Source: Knufia peltigerae (lineage: Eukaryota; Ascomycota; Eurotiomycetes; Chaetothyriales; Trichomeriaceae). From it: DNA of 64,000 bases. Within the stretch, counting starts at the first letter, position 1; each line of letters starts with the position of its first letter. The stretch spans positions 1 to 64,000 of the forward strand of contig JAPDRN010000079.1 in assembly GCA_030247855.1 (NCBI GenBank). The letters run 5' to 3'. The notes beneath the pieces are model-generated. The model had not been told where the DNA came from and did no database searches. It was given only the letters and a program-made list of their open reading frames with translations. Of this stretch, positions 10,491 to 21,745 are shown one piece after another. Position numbers and translations under genes: made by a program.

Positions 10491-11366
10491 TGTCGTTGCG
10501 TAGTCTCTCTGTCAGGTATCGCAAACGAGCATACACCGTCTGTTTCCAGCGTTGAGGATATTTTCCTTTGCAGTATCTCAACATCTTCAGTCATCTCAAA
10601 AGCGTGCACAGTGAAACGGCACAAGGTGATTTATCCGACAGGGTACCTCGTACATATTCCCCATAGCTGTGCCATTGGACGGAGTGGCAATTGAGCCGAC
10701 AAGTAACCCATTCCCGTAGGAGTCTATGCTGGCCAAGACCTTGTGGTTCAGAAAGACGTTACATACTGAGGTCAGGTACAAAAGGTGGAATACTCGGCTA
10801 CAATAGTTGGGGTGAGAGACACCCGACTGTACCTCCGTACACTACTCCGTACTGTAAATAGCCTATATCGAAATAATGGGTCACTTTAGTAAGTACTCCT
10901 TAATCTACTCCGTATTCCGCGGCACACGTCTTCGCGGCTGGAGTCTCCCCCGTGTGAAAGCAAAAAGAACAGACCGGGGAGAGGGCAACTTCATTTGTCC
11001 TTAGCTATATCATACTTCAGAGATTCAAAGCGATTATAGGTGGAATCGAAGATGAATTGGCCTGGATCCCTTACTTCGCAATACTGGCTGCTCATCCCAA
11101 CACCCACATCGGCATCCGTCTGCCGCTAAACGTAGTGACGGGCCCGTGTTGACAATCCATTGTCCACGACCAGCTGCCGGGGATTAGCCGTGATCACTTC
11201 TTCATCAGAGTACAGCAGGCCAGATCATCTTCAAAGTAATATTGTACAGATGGTAAACACAGTCATGTACACTCCATACGACTGACTGGTGGGGCTGGTT
11301 CTTTAGGAACAGGACCCTGTTGTAGGCACCTGCTAGGTTTGGAACCACCAACACCATTCAGCAATT
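10491..11366. other. intergenic between beta-glucosidase promoter and RBM25-like 3' end
   Basis: No gene is supported. Two exact TACTCCGTA words lie at 10843-10851 and 10906-10914, with a partial copy at about 10833. A 61-codon open frame on the minus strand near 10600-10780 has no recognisable motif. The left part should carry the promoter of the minus-strand beta-glucosidase. Confidence 0.55.
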
Positions 11367-13872
11367 TCACGGTGCAAGTCCTCGCTTCTCGGATTCGGAA
11401 AAGAAAATGAGCATACGCCATAACTTGCGGACCAACACTTCCGCTTCTTCGTCCAGAGCCTGTAGTAATATGTCAGCATGTCTTCTCAGAATTGTAAGAG
11501 GGAAAACTTACTCCTTCCAGTTCACCAACCAGATCCTGTGGTTTGCCTCTTGACTGTAGAGCATTCACCACATAATCAACGAGCATCTGTTCCTGGACAC
11601 CGAGATATTCGACGATCTTCTTCTCAACGAAAGGCTTCAATCGCTCATCAATCACACTTTCATCCACAAAATCCCACTTGACATCCCAGTTCCAAAGGCC
11701 CTCTTTGTCGTTTGGAATATCCGCCGCGAGTTGTCTAGCCGCTTGAGCGCGCTCCTCTTCGGTCATGGTTGACGTAGTAGAAGCATCGTACTGGATAGGA
11801 ATAAGTGTTCGTCTGCTGCCAGCTTTGGAGTCCTCCTCTTCGTCCTCCAAAAGGCCTTCCACTTCTGCGACAGTCCGCTTGGTGGCTTGTTGTGCCGTTT
11901 GTGCAGCAACCTTTTGGGCCGCCGCACCCAATGACAGCTTGAAGCGGGCAGGTTCTCGACGAGTTGTTTGTTGTCGTTCGTCTTCTTCTTGCTCTCGCCG
12001 GCTCATTTCCTCTTCTTGTCGGTTGAGGAAGTCGTCTGTCATGGCACCGGCACGCTCACGTTGCTGATTCTGTCTCGCCCGCTCGCGGTGCTCAGCTGCC
12101 CGGTCAGCCTCGTCGTTCGCCGTCTCGCGCTGCCGGAAGCTCGCTCTGTTGCGAATCCAGAGACTCTTGTCTGCATAGTATTCTTCCGTTTTGCGTGATG
12201 ACTCGATATCATCGTTCCACTCTCGCAGGCGCTTGGCCATGGCCTCTTTCGCAGCATCAATACGTGTCGAGTCGTCCTTGTCTCGCGTCTTTTCTCGCTC
12301 CACAGCTGCGGTCCGCGATCTTTCTCGATTCAGCCACCGTCGTTCTTGGTCAAGATACTGCTTCTCGAGCTCCGCATCCTTCTTTGCTTGTCGCCGTCGT
12401 TCGAGTTCCTCGTCACTAGCGTCGGTGTCCTCGTCTTCAAAGGCGGAGGCACCATTGATTGCAGTGCCATTCACAAATATGACTCCTTTTTGATAGTCCT
12501 TAGGTATCTGAGAACCATATCCTTTTGGACCAGCTGGTGCCCCTCTTGGCCCGACCGGGATGCCATTAGCACCAGCCGGCCCTGATGGAGCACTTGGCGG
12601 GGGCGAAGCAAGACGATTGTATCGATCGCCGTTCATCATGCGATTTCGCTCCTGCTGTTCAATCTCCTCTTCTCTTTTGAGCCGCTCAAGATCACGACGA
12701 TTACTGCGGTCTCGAAAAGCGGCAATCTCTCTGGCGACAGTCTCACGCATCTCGGCAGGGATATCAGACAATTCATCATCGACGTTGATTGGAATGGTAA
12801 CAACATCCCCATTGGCTCCCTCGATCTGGCCATCAACCATGTTGACGTCGCCTTCCTTGTCGATGTTCGACATCTCGTCCTTCTGAACAGGTGCTGTTGG
12901 GTTGGTAAGGTCCTTTAACACCGCAGCCAATGCATCTCGAGCATGATCAAGTCGCATCTGAGCTTGCTCTGGAACTTTTCCCCCCACAGACTCTTCGTAT
13001 TGCTCGATATAGCTTAAAGAATTGTCGTCGGCGACGACCTATTCATCGTTAGCAACTTCATGATAACCAAACTCGGAAACTCACAGTTAGCTTCGACATC
13101 TCGACACTTGGCTCTTCATCGCCGTTTGTCTCTTGAGGAGTTTGTCGCTTGACAGGAACTTCAACGTCTCTTAGGACTTCTATGGCGGTTCCGAGGCTTT
13201 CAGGATCTTCGTACTCCGCGAACCCAAACTTGCAAGGTTTGTTGTCTGCATCTGTGGCTCGGATCCAGCGTCGCAAACTTCCAGCGGATCTAAGGATGCG
13301 CTCAATGCCCTCATCGCCACCTGTCCCTTCAGTGATGCCGCCGACAAAGATGGTCTTTATGATTTCTTCCTTCGTCTGTGGTTGAACCTGCGTGATTCGG
13401 TCTCGGTCGCCGCCTCGAAATTCTGAGCCCATCCCAGAGCCTAGGCCTCCTCTTCTTCCACCTCTATTATCCCTCTCATCTCGACCACTTTCAGGTTTTG
13501 TCGGGCCCGATGTGCCTAGTCGAATCACGGGTGCAGAGAAATTGATATTGGGCATATTCGGAGGGGGCTGGAAATTGGATGGGAAAGAGCCAGGTCTGCC
13601 TGGTTGGTGAGCTTCTTGCTGCTGCATTCCGGGAGGGGCGCCTGTGCCTGGAGCGGTCATACCAGGTGGTGGTGCTGGGACGAGGTGAGTTCTTTGAGTT
13701 CTTGCACAGGCAACAGAATCCATGATTATCGACTTACCCATCCCCGGCGGTGCACCAGAAACACTGCCGTAGTCGCCTGGAGCCCCATATTGCCCTGGCG
13801 CTATAATGACAGTCAGTCCACGTTCGATCTCAGACGAGGCTGAAAGATCCTACCTTGATAAGGGTTGTACAT
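11367..13872 (-). CDS. RBM25-type splicing factor (RRM + PWI domains)
   Basis: Five exons, 13872-13854, 13800-13738, 13674-13085, 13038-11512 and 11459-11367, close in frame to 763 aa; introns are 53, 63, 46 and 52 nt. The N-terminus is Pro/Gly/Gln-rich. An RRM is at about 135-205, seen as KTIFVGGITEG (RNP2-like) and KFGFAEYED (RNP1-like). A long charged Arg/Glu region follows, with R/E coiled-coil character (about 300-600). The last 80 residues form a PWI domain (KWDFVDE ... LDEEAEVLVRKLWRMLIF). The small 3' exon of 30 codons completes the PWI helix, which supports the intron. Family knowledge places it in the nucleus with the U1 snRNP/early spliceosome (metazoan RBM25, yeast Snu71-like). 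A 19-nt first exon encodes only MYNPYQ. Confidence 0.9.
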
Positions 13873-16582
13873 GGTGAGCGCAGTCGTAGTCGAAGGGCAG
13901 TGGCAGAAAACCAAGTAGTTTTGGCGGATAATCTGTAAAGTTATTTATTCGAGGAGGAGCGACATGGGTAGGCGACCGTGATATGAGATTGTTCCAGGCA
14001 ATCAAGAGTCGTGAAGATGGATAAATATGTAGTTTTAGTTTTCGAGATCAACATACTGTTCGGTTTACTACAAATGCAAGGCGCAGGGAAAAAGAAGTCG
14101 GATTCCGGCGATACTTTGATCCGCGCCAAGTGCTAGACTGTGCCGCCGACTTTTCTTGCCCTTGTAATTCAGTCAGTCAATCACAGTCTCTATGAAATAC
14201 ATGAGTACTCTTACGAGTGTGGATAGCCGTCCTTTGTTGATGGGCAGTCGCCATAACATTTACATAGGTCAATCAAGAGGAGACCTTGTCTGCTGTTAGT
14301 TCTCGATCAATGTGCCATTGGTGCCTCTTCCTTGGTGTGGCTATTTCTGCCACAGTAGTTTGGAATTTACTAATCGGCATGGCTGCATGAGTTGTCAGTC
14401 TGTCAGGCTCGTTCTCACTAGTCATGTCTCGGATCTGTAGATTCGCTGCTGTATGTCAATGTGCTGGATGCATGCATGCATCTTTGAGAAGAACAGGTTT
14501 GTAGGTACTCCGCGTTGACCTTCATATTCCGTGTCTGCACATGTTCTCCTGATAGTGGTGGCGCTCGGGGCCATTTCTCAGCGGCACTTTGGCATCGAAT
14601 AAGCAACATAATTAGGTCGACATACTTTTCTCCTCCTGGAGACGTTGCCACCATTGCCATCAACCTGCGGTGAGGCGGGCATAGATCCTCACACTGTGAT
14701 TTGAGAGCTACATGTGCGGTAAGTTCGGTCCACGATCTTTCCAGCTCTAGCGCCGTGTCATGATGTTAGAGAAATGCATGGCGCAAAGACAAGGATGCAG
14801 AGAGTCATGCAGATGTGCAGATCCAGACACTGTTCAGGAGGGTTATGTGTGGTGCACACACCCATAGTGTTGGCTGATGACAGTAGAATCTTGGATTGCT
14901 CATGCATGTGATAGATTGATCATGCTCGCGAGGACGCTACAGCCTCACTTAGACCAAGACCGAGATTGGCCATTTGCGCAAACTTCGGAAAAGCCAATAC
15001 ATCTCCGAAGAGTACTAAGGTTGTACGGAGTCTTTGGTACATTGACTGGCGAGGCTGGTTGTTGGCGAAACCATGGGGTAGTGATAGATCATATTGTCCT
15101 GCGCACCTAGTTGAATATACTGTAGCGGTATGGACGAGTGTCCGTACAACAGTGAGAGGAACACTGATCGGTGATCACGACAGGCGATGGAGCAAGGAAC
15201 GGCCCTGTTCTGGCTCCCGCGCTTTGCATGACTCCGTACACCAACCAGGATTTTGTAGGCGTAGGGGGCGTACTCCGTACATAGCAGTCTGGGGTTTAGG
15301 GGGGCGCTTGTAGTTGATTCCCAGTGCCGCGAGCCAAAGAAGACACTCCCCACCCACCGGTAGTTTAGGTAGTAGTTACATATTGTGCTGTACTGGATGA
15401 AATGGCGTTGAAGTAGATTTCCATGTCGCCTACACCGTAGAGATGTAACACTTTGTGCAACGCAGCTCGATCAACTGCAACCACAGTTTGCTGATTTAGG
15501 TCGTGACCTCTTGAAGTTTTTCTGGGCACCTCGTTAATTGGCATAGCCTACCTTTGGCACCTACTGTAGAATACGCCCCGTTGCCGCTGCACTATACAGT
15601 ACATTTCTCCGTGGGTACTCCGGAGGTACTCTGGGTGCAACGGGGCTTCCTAGGGGTGACCATCCCCACCAACCCCCATCCTAAACAGGCAAAGGGAGCC
15701 CAATGTATGGAGCCTTTAGGACCTGGAAAAGGTCTCTGTGGGTGGCCATGGGTGGTCATGGGTAGCCAGCATGTCCCAGTGGTGTCGTAGGCGCAGACGA
15801 GTAGGGACGTCCATCTCCAAAGCCGCCGGCAGCCATCCTGTAGGCTGATACGGACACTCATACGGAGTACGCAGTACGGGGACGCGTATTCCAGAGCAAG
15901 GCAAGGGGACATCAATTCCAAGGTTGTCAAGGAACAGGGATCATTGTTGTAGCCATCCCTGCAACGTTTCTTTTCCTGGAGGGGAAAGCCATTACAGGGT
16001 CTCGTCGTCACGACATCCCTGCCAGTGGGAATTATTTAATCCTCGATGAATGGACACCATTAGTAGAAGTTTCCAGGGCCACTATTCCGTATTTACTGCG
16101 TACCAACTCTCGCCATAAGACAACACACCCCCGCTTCAACACCTCATCAAACACTTGAGATCCGTCAATTCTTTTTTGTCACCTTCATCGACACTGTAAT
16201 ATCTGAAACAAAAACAACACTGCGAGTCATCAAGAGAAAGCGCCCGATGCAACCTGTATTCACATCCGCAATTTGAGCCCAACATACGGAGTACTACACA
16301 AGCCCAGTCCAGCGCCAGAGTTACACACGGCCGTGTCCGGGCCCAAGTCAATGATTGCTCCTCCCATCGTGGCTGAGGCTTGACTTTGTGATACTCTTAT
16401 ACTAATACCGAGTTGGCAGTGGCTGTCGCAGACTCTGCTCGTGTCATATTACTGTGCCCGAGCCACTCTCGTCGTTTCTGGAGGGTGCTTCTTCCACGAT
16501 AAACCCTCCGCTGCCCATACCGTCAGCTTCTGTCAGCGACTCCTCCGCTCATCCCGCTGTACGAGGATGACTGACTGCGGCC
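13873..16582. other. 2.7-kb gene-free region between RBM25-like and AlcR-like genes
   Basis: No convincing coding exon on either strand. Open frames up to 139 codons lack motifs. The stretch is the upstream region of both flanking divergent genes. It holds three exact TACGGAGTA/TACTCCGTA words (15271-15279, 15861-15869, 16285-16293), partial copies near 15023 and 15230, and many GTAC words. A long regulatory region, a lncRNA or a decayed element are all possible; I cannot separate these. Confidence 0.5.
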
Positions 16583-19500
16583 ATGGCTGCCATCGCTCCT
16601 AGCCAGGAACTCTCCTCGAACAGTAGCAACCCTGGCTATTCCAAAACCGCACGGCGCCAGTATCAGAGTTGTGACCAGTGTCGCAAGAGTCGACGAGCAT
16701 GTGATGCCGGCACCTTGCGCGTGGCCAACTTTCCTCTCAACGACGAGGGCGCAATCAATCTCCCTAAATCTACCTGCGAAGCCTGCTCCAATTGTACGAG
16801 AACTGGCAAGAAATGCACCTTCGACTGGCTTCGCTCTCTTCCTCGCCACGGTCTTCCGAAAGGAGTCAAGAGGAAACTTGAATCCACAGCGGTTGCTCTA
16901 GAGTCCGCGACGTCCCAGCGAGATACGGCCTGGGCGACTACTACAGAGCAGCCTTACGATGTGTGTGCTTCCACGGCCCAGCACCCATCTCGCCCGTCTG
17001 GGCCAGTTCCACTAGAGGAGAGGCATACCTTCAGTCATCAGCACCACAGCAATGGGCACGCATCGGAGGCATCCATTATCCCTCACCTACCTTCTCCCGA
17101 CCCTAGCAATAGTTCTCCCAAGTTGAAATACCCTCATGCCGGGCATGGCAATCATCACGAGTCCTCTCCCGCATTCAACAACAGTAGCAGACCAGGCATC
17201 CGATATCAAAAAAACACGAGCAGCGATTTCCAGCCACCTACTTTGCGCAGTTTCGATACCAGCATATCCTCAGCAAGCTATGACTCGATATTTTCAAGAG
17301 AACGAAACGCTCTTTCCCACACGTCTGACAGCGGCGCATCTGCGAGCTCGGATTCTGGGCCGGAAAATGAGCGGGCAAAATCCCAAGGGCGCAATCAACA
17401 TGGTGGTGCAGTCTTCGGCGTCAAACAGACCGAGGAAGGCTCACTTGGTGACTCTGTGCGACGGGCTTCAACCAGTTCAACCTCTCTTTCAAGCAACAGA
17501 CGACAAAGCTCTAGTCCTCTGATGAATCGCCACCAGGTCCGATTTGCAGACGGTGCGATGAAGGCTATGATCGCAAGCGGGCTCTTGCGCATATACCACG
17601 ACAGTTTCGAGAATTCCCTGTCTTGCTGGGTGACTGAACAAAATTGTCCGTATGAGACTGAACTCGCAACCCTGATTTCCCAAGTTGGTCCAGGAACAAC
17701 CGCAGAAGAAGCCGCAATTCGCCTTGGTGACAATCGAATCTTTTCGCGTGTTTCACGACTCGACTCGGCATTTACGCACCTCAGAGGACGACAGCTGAGC
17801 GCGACGGAGAATAAAGCGGCGTCCAACGCTCTCAACTCAGCCATCATGGCCTTTGCAAGTCAATGGTCTCACAGCTCCCACAACGCGTTTTGGCGCAGCA
17901 AAGAAGGTCTTTCTAGGATGAAGGCCTGGCAGCAGAACAACAACACCCTCCAACCGCCAAGTGTCCGACCGAACGACTCTCCAGCTTCGACCGATTTCGA
18001 GTGCAAGATCCAGAAAACCCTGTGGCACGAGGCTCGCAAAGCGATTCAGGACACGACCGAAATCGATTCGTTCAAAGTGATATTAGCATACATGCTCTTC
18101 GCCCTTACCCAACGACCCCGGGACCAAGGCCCAAAGCCGAGTACAGAGTCGACCGGAGATGCACCATCCTCGCAGAACAGCGATACAAACCCACAAGAGC
18201 CCTCCGATCGAGAGTACCCGAGCAGCGGCAACGCCTCCTTCTCCGCCGGCGCAGCCGAAACCGAATGGGATCCCTTCCAGACCGCCGAGCTCGAAGGCCT
18301 CGCCTCACCTCCAGTGTATCTCGAGACCGCCGTGCGAAATTTATTTTCCTGGCGACGCAAAGTGGAAAGGTACAGGCGCAGGAGTTCAGCCCCTCAAAAT
18401 GACGCCAACCCAATACCCAAGCTGGCTCTCAAGGACCAACAAACGTTCAACATTCTCTTCTGGCTGGGCGTAATGTGCGACACGACCTCGTCGGCCATCA
18501 CTCGCCGTCCGCTCGTCATCCCCGACGAAGACTGCGCCATGATCCGCGAGAGCCTCGACAAGCTGTCCCTGGGCGAAGGCCAACCGGAAGAGCCGTCCTA
18601 CGCCTCCTTTTCCCCGTCCCAGGACCGTCACGACTCCACGACGGCGCCCCTGTGGGACACGTACCTGCTGACCTTCACGCCCGCCCGCACGCACAGCGAC
18701 CCCTTCAGCCTCCCCTCCCCGGCGCGGTGGCCGTGCAGCTTCGAGCAGGCCGCGCAGATCCTGCAGGAGGCCATCCCCGTCAAGGTGCTCATGTTCCGGC
18801 GCGTGGCCCACCTGCAGACGCTCGCGTCGCGGCGCGCGTCGCCGTCGGCGCTCGAAGCCACCATCCGGGCGGCGCTCGACGTCTACGCCCACTGGAACCG
18901 CACCTACCTCCCCTTCATGGTCGACTGCGTGTCGTCGCACAACGACCTGCCCCCGCACGTGCAGTCGTGGTACGTCATCCTCGACGGCCACTGGCACTAC
19001 GGCTGCCTGCTGCTGGCCGACACCGTCTCCCAGATCGACGCCGAGCAGCGCACCATGCAGGCCCAGCGCGACCTGCGCCGCAGGTGCGACCTCCTCGCCG
19101 AGCTGCGCAGGGACAACGCCCTCGCCATCGCCCGCATCGCCCAGGCGAGCCTGTCCGAACACGGGCCCGTGTTCCCCAACAACCCCGAGTTCCACTTTGC
19201 CTGCAACGGCAGCGCCATCCTCACCGAGCCCTGGACCGACATCCTGGTCCGGGCCATGGGCAGTGCGTGTCGGATCTTCATCAACTGGATGTGGTGCCAC
19301 AAGCGTCCTCGGGCGGACCCCACTTGCCGGTGGGTCAGGGACAACACCACCCCCGCCGTCCTCTACACGCAGGCCCAGTGTTGCATACACGGCATGGCGC
19401 TGCTGGGCCGCAAGAGTTACGCCGCGAATTACACCGCCGAGGTGTTTTGGAAGAAACTCGAAGAAGTGTGTGGTGGTGGTGGTGGTGGTGGTGACTTTGA

Positions 19501-19600
19501 TGCCACGACCAACGACGCATCTTTTGCCTTTTCATTTTCGCAAACACAATATCCTCCGACAGGATTTGGAGTGAGATTGAAGATGGAAACCATGACTTGA
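16583..19600 (+). CDS. AlcR-like Zn2Cys6 transcriptional activator
   Basis: Single-exon gene of 1005 aa. The zinc cluster is at residues 30-78: C30-x2-C33-x6-C40, then a 27-residue loop, then C68-x2-C71-x6-C78, with one extra Cys at 65. A long loop between Cys3 and Cys4 is the hallmark of Aspergillus AlcR, the activator of the ethanol regulon. Further family-like segments are LLRIYHDSFENSLSCW with EQNCPY after it, and PVKVLMFRRVAHLQTL followed by VQSWYVILDGHWHYG. The link to AlcR rests on my memory of that protein, not on an alignment. Residues about 80-330 look disordered (Ser/Asn/His-rich). The C-terminus has a Gly run encoded by a GGT microsatellite. GC at third positions jumps in the last third of the gene. 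No alcohol dehydrogenase gene is adjacent, so the regulon need not match A. nidulans. Confidence 0.85.
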   Translation: MAAIAPSQELSSNSSNPGYSKTARRQYQSCDQCRKSRRACDAGTLRVANFPLNDEGAINLPKSTCEACSNCTRTGKKCTFDWLRSLPRHGLPKGVKRKLESTAVALESATSQRDTAWATTTEQPYDVCASTAQHPSRPSGPVPLEERHTFSHQHHSNGHASEASIIPHLPSPDPSNSSPKLKYPHAGHGNHHESSPAFNNSSRPGIRYQKNTSSDFQPPTLRSFDTSISSASYDSIFSRERNALSHTSDSGASASSDSGPENERAKSQGRNQHGGAVFGVKQTEEGSLGDSVRRASTSSTSLSSNRRQSSSPLMNRHQVRFADGAMKAMIASGLLRIYHDSFENSLSCWVTEQNCPYETELATLISQVGPGTTAEEAAIRLGDNRIFSRVSRLDSAFTHLRGRQLSATENKAASNALNSAIMAFASQWSHSSHNAFWRSKEGLSRMKAWQQNNNTLQPPSVRPNDSPASTDFECKIQKTLWHEARKAIQDTTEIDSFKVILAYMLFALTQRPRDQGPKPSTESTGDAPSSQNSDTNPQEPSDREYPSSGNASFSAGAAETEWDPFQTAELEGLASPPVYLETAVRNLFSWRRKVERYRRRSSAPQNDANPIPKLALKDQQTFNILFWLGVMCDTTSSAITRRPLVIPDEDCAMIRESLDKLSLGEGQPEEPSYASFSPSQDRHDSTTAPLWDTYLLTFTPARTHSDPFSLPSPARWPCSFEQAAQILQEAIPVKVLMFRRVAHLQTLASRRASPSALEATIRAALDVYAHWNRTYLPFMVDCVSSHNDLPPHVQSWYVILDGHWHYGCLLLADTVSQIDAEQRTMQAQRDLRRRCDLLAELRRDNALAIARIAQASLSEHGPVFPNNPEFHFACNGSAILTEPWTDILVRAMGSACRIFINWMWCHKRPRADPTCRWVRDNTTPAVLYTQAQCCIHGMALLGRKSYAANYTAEVFWKKLEEVCGGGGGGGDFDATTNDASFAFSFSQTQYPPTGFGVRLKMETMT
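19469..19492. repeat. GGT trinucleotide run inside the AlcR-like gene
   Basis: An uninterrupted run of about seven GGT units encodes a Gly stretch close to the C-terminus of the regulator. Such runs vary in length between isolates. Confidence 0.85.
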
Positions 19601-19725
19601 TGCTACATTCCGGCAAAGGGAAAAGAGGTCGCGAGGAACCCCAGATTGTGACTGTGTGTTGTCTTGTCAAGTAAGTGATACGGACATGATGTTAAAACCT
19701 TGGCGTCTGATCTTGTTATTTTGTC

Positions 19726-19726
<1 letters not shown>

Positions 19727-19783
<57 letters not shown>

Positions 19784-19790
19784 TGTGCGC
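19727..19790. repeat. compound (TC)n(GT)n microsatellite
   Basis: About 40 nt of TC/CT repeats pass directly into about 20 nt of GT repeats. Lies some 130 bp after the stop codon of the AlcR-like gene, probably in its 3' UTR or just beyond. Confidence 0.95.
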
Positions 19791-19841
19791 ATTGCAAATT
19801 TTGGCATTTGATGACACCTCTGGGAGATTGGGAGGGAAAAA

Positions 19842-19855
19842 GGGGGGGGGGGGGG
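19842..19855. repeat. poly-G tract (14 nt)
   Basis: Fourteen consecutive G residues follow the compound microsatellite by about 50 bp. May be prone to sequencing-length error. Confidence 0.9.
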
Positions 19856-20709
19856 AAGTTGGATACTTGTGAGCGAAACAAAACAAGAAACAAAAACAAA
19901 AAAACAAAACTGTCGCAGAGGTATACAGAAAAGGTACCTGGTGAGCATGGATGGGTGCATTTATGGATTCCAGGGATTCGAAGGGTTGGATTGGGCTGTG
20001 CCCTGGTTTGGATCAAGGGGACTTGGTCTACCTATAACGTATTTTGGGGAGGGGCAAAAAAAGCTGCAAATGAACACACAAAGGGTTAGGTAGGTACATA
20101 GCCAAAGACGAGCAAAACGGCACAGGTCAGGTATCCGGTATCAGGCGTATGTAATGGTCGGGCTCCTAATCTATGAACGAGGAGGAGCAAGGTAAAGGGA
20201 ATGAGAAGGGGAACTTTTGTCGTTTTTGGATCATCAAATCCAAAGTCAAGTCAAGTCAGATCGACCACGGTGAATAACCCTTGTTCGGTATCTTTGGGTA
20301 CCGGATTAAAATTCAAGAGGAACTTGATACCGAGGCTACGGGTAGATTTCTCTTTTTCCTCCCTCCAGGTGATGAGCATTCCTGTCCCCTAGTTGCATGG
20401 TGATGTCGCCATCAATATCGTTCACGATCCCAAGTCAGTATGGGAAACCGAATTCGAAACTGACAACCACGCAGAATGGGCCTAAGAAATTGGAATAACA
20501 ATGTCAATCGTCGATTGTGCAAGGTGCTTCTTGAAGAGAGCAGACCTCTCTGATGCTATGTGATAAGAATACTCTTCGTGGGTATCATTCTTATTGTATC
20601 ACTCCATCCAGTCTTGTTCCTTTAGGTCAAGCGCAACTTCCGCCATCGTCTCTTCTCATGACAAACTTGATCATCTGTCTTTCCAGATGCTTTCACTTCT
20701 CGGTGTTGG

Positions 20710-21415
20710 TCACCCCCTGCGGGGCAGTTGTGTCGTTGTGCATTCCACCTGTACCATCCAGTCAGTCTTTTCCCAAAGAATCTGAAACGAGGGCGGGGCC
20801 TCTAGGATGATCAAACCTTCGTCTGGGTAGATGATCCAATTCTCAGGATGTCTCAGTACGAAATCTGGGTCGGAAATTCTAGTTCTGGCTCCAGGGCCGA
20901 CAGCCGCGAGGAGCCCTTGAGTCTCCATCCTGTGGAAGGCTTCGCAGTCGGGAAAGGTGCATGGCTGCTCAAGAATCATTAGAAACATCTTCAAGCACAC
21001 AGGACGAGGAGACAACATACATCGAGGACATCATCAGGGTGGTGATGGCTAGCGTAGGGCGTACTACTGTGGGTGAGATCTGTCATGTATGGGTCAGCAT
21101 CGAGACTCGCCAACATGTGCGTGCCGAGTGGCAAGACTGACCGTGCTTCGCCTTGTGGTAAGCTTCTTTGGCTTTACCAATGAGGCCAGTCATTCCGACT
21201 GAGCCCGGGGCCTGCGGATTGATTTGGGCCGGAAGAGGCTTTCTTTGATCGACTGGTGCTGAGAAAAGTAAGAATCGTAACGGCTTTGCATAAAAGATGT
21301 CGATTTGTAGTGATGGGTGGCTGAGGTGGAAAAGAGGAGAGAGAAAAAGAATGCAAAGAGGAATGAAACCGACCGGGAAGATGTAGTCGCCCTGAAGAGA
21401 GATGGCGCCTTCCAT
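20710..21415 (-). CDS. hypothetical small protein, four exons
   Basis: I do not recognise the family. The best-supported part is three exons, 21193-21142 (or longer), 21079-21021 and 20964-20710, joined by 62- and 56-nt introns with GTCAGT/CAG and GTATGT/CAG borders. The phases close to give 121 aa from the ATG at 21193. An extension to a first exon at 21415-21370 joined to 21258-21142 would give 158 aa starting MEGAIS, but needs a weak GTTTCA donor. The product has a His-rich segment (YASHHHPDD), then CTFPDCEAFHRMETQG and HPENWIIYPDEGLIILEAPP. No signal peptide or membrane segment in the core. Consistent splice signals in phase argue for a real gene; function unknown. Confidence 0.5.
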
Positions 21416-21745
21416 TTGGGAAGTACCTGCCTTCCTCACAGAACGGAAACCGCGCAAGGCCAGTATTGCACATTTGTGATGATACAGTATTGGGTTACGC
21501 ATGAAGGAGCAACTTATCTGGCAACCCTCATTGAACAACCTGTCAAAGGCAGGAACGGCACGGAGCGAAACATCGACAGAAATGTGTCCCGGATGTTGAC
21601 ACTAAAAGGAAGACGATGGCCAGGTGAAGTACAAGTGAGGGAGGTGTGTACAACGACTCTATGCTGCCTGTCAAGATTCACGTTTCAATGATAAGTGAAG
21701 AGTGAACATGTCGAGGTGAGGCGTGTCCAGATGAGGTCGCTCAAT
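21416..21745. other. short spacer between hypothetical gene and NCA2
   Basis: About 330 bp upstream of the hypothetical gene and downstream of NCA2. Nothing recognisable apart from AT-poor unique sequence; likely the promoter of the former and 3' UTR of the latter. Confidence 0.5.

Larger units (their letters stand above)
19601..20709. other. convergent intergenic region rich in simple repeats
   Basis: No gene is supported. It holds a compound TC/GT microsatellite, a 14-nt G tract, an A/C-rich stretch near 19875-19910 and unremarkable sequence up to the 3' end of the minus-strand hypothetical gene. It should include both 3' UTRs. Confidence 0.6.

Noticed and set aside
15592..16011. 139-codon minus-strand frame in the gene-free region
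   Set aside because: No recognisable features, Cys/Trp/Pro-rich random composition and no splice partners.
18386..19494. Two open frames of 334 and 339 codons overlapping the AlcR-like gene in other frames
   Set aside because: Confined to the GC3-high part, with low-complexity Arg/Pro/Val content; the AlcR-like frame has family motifs throughout.
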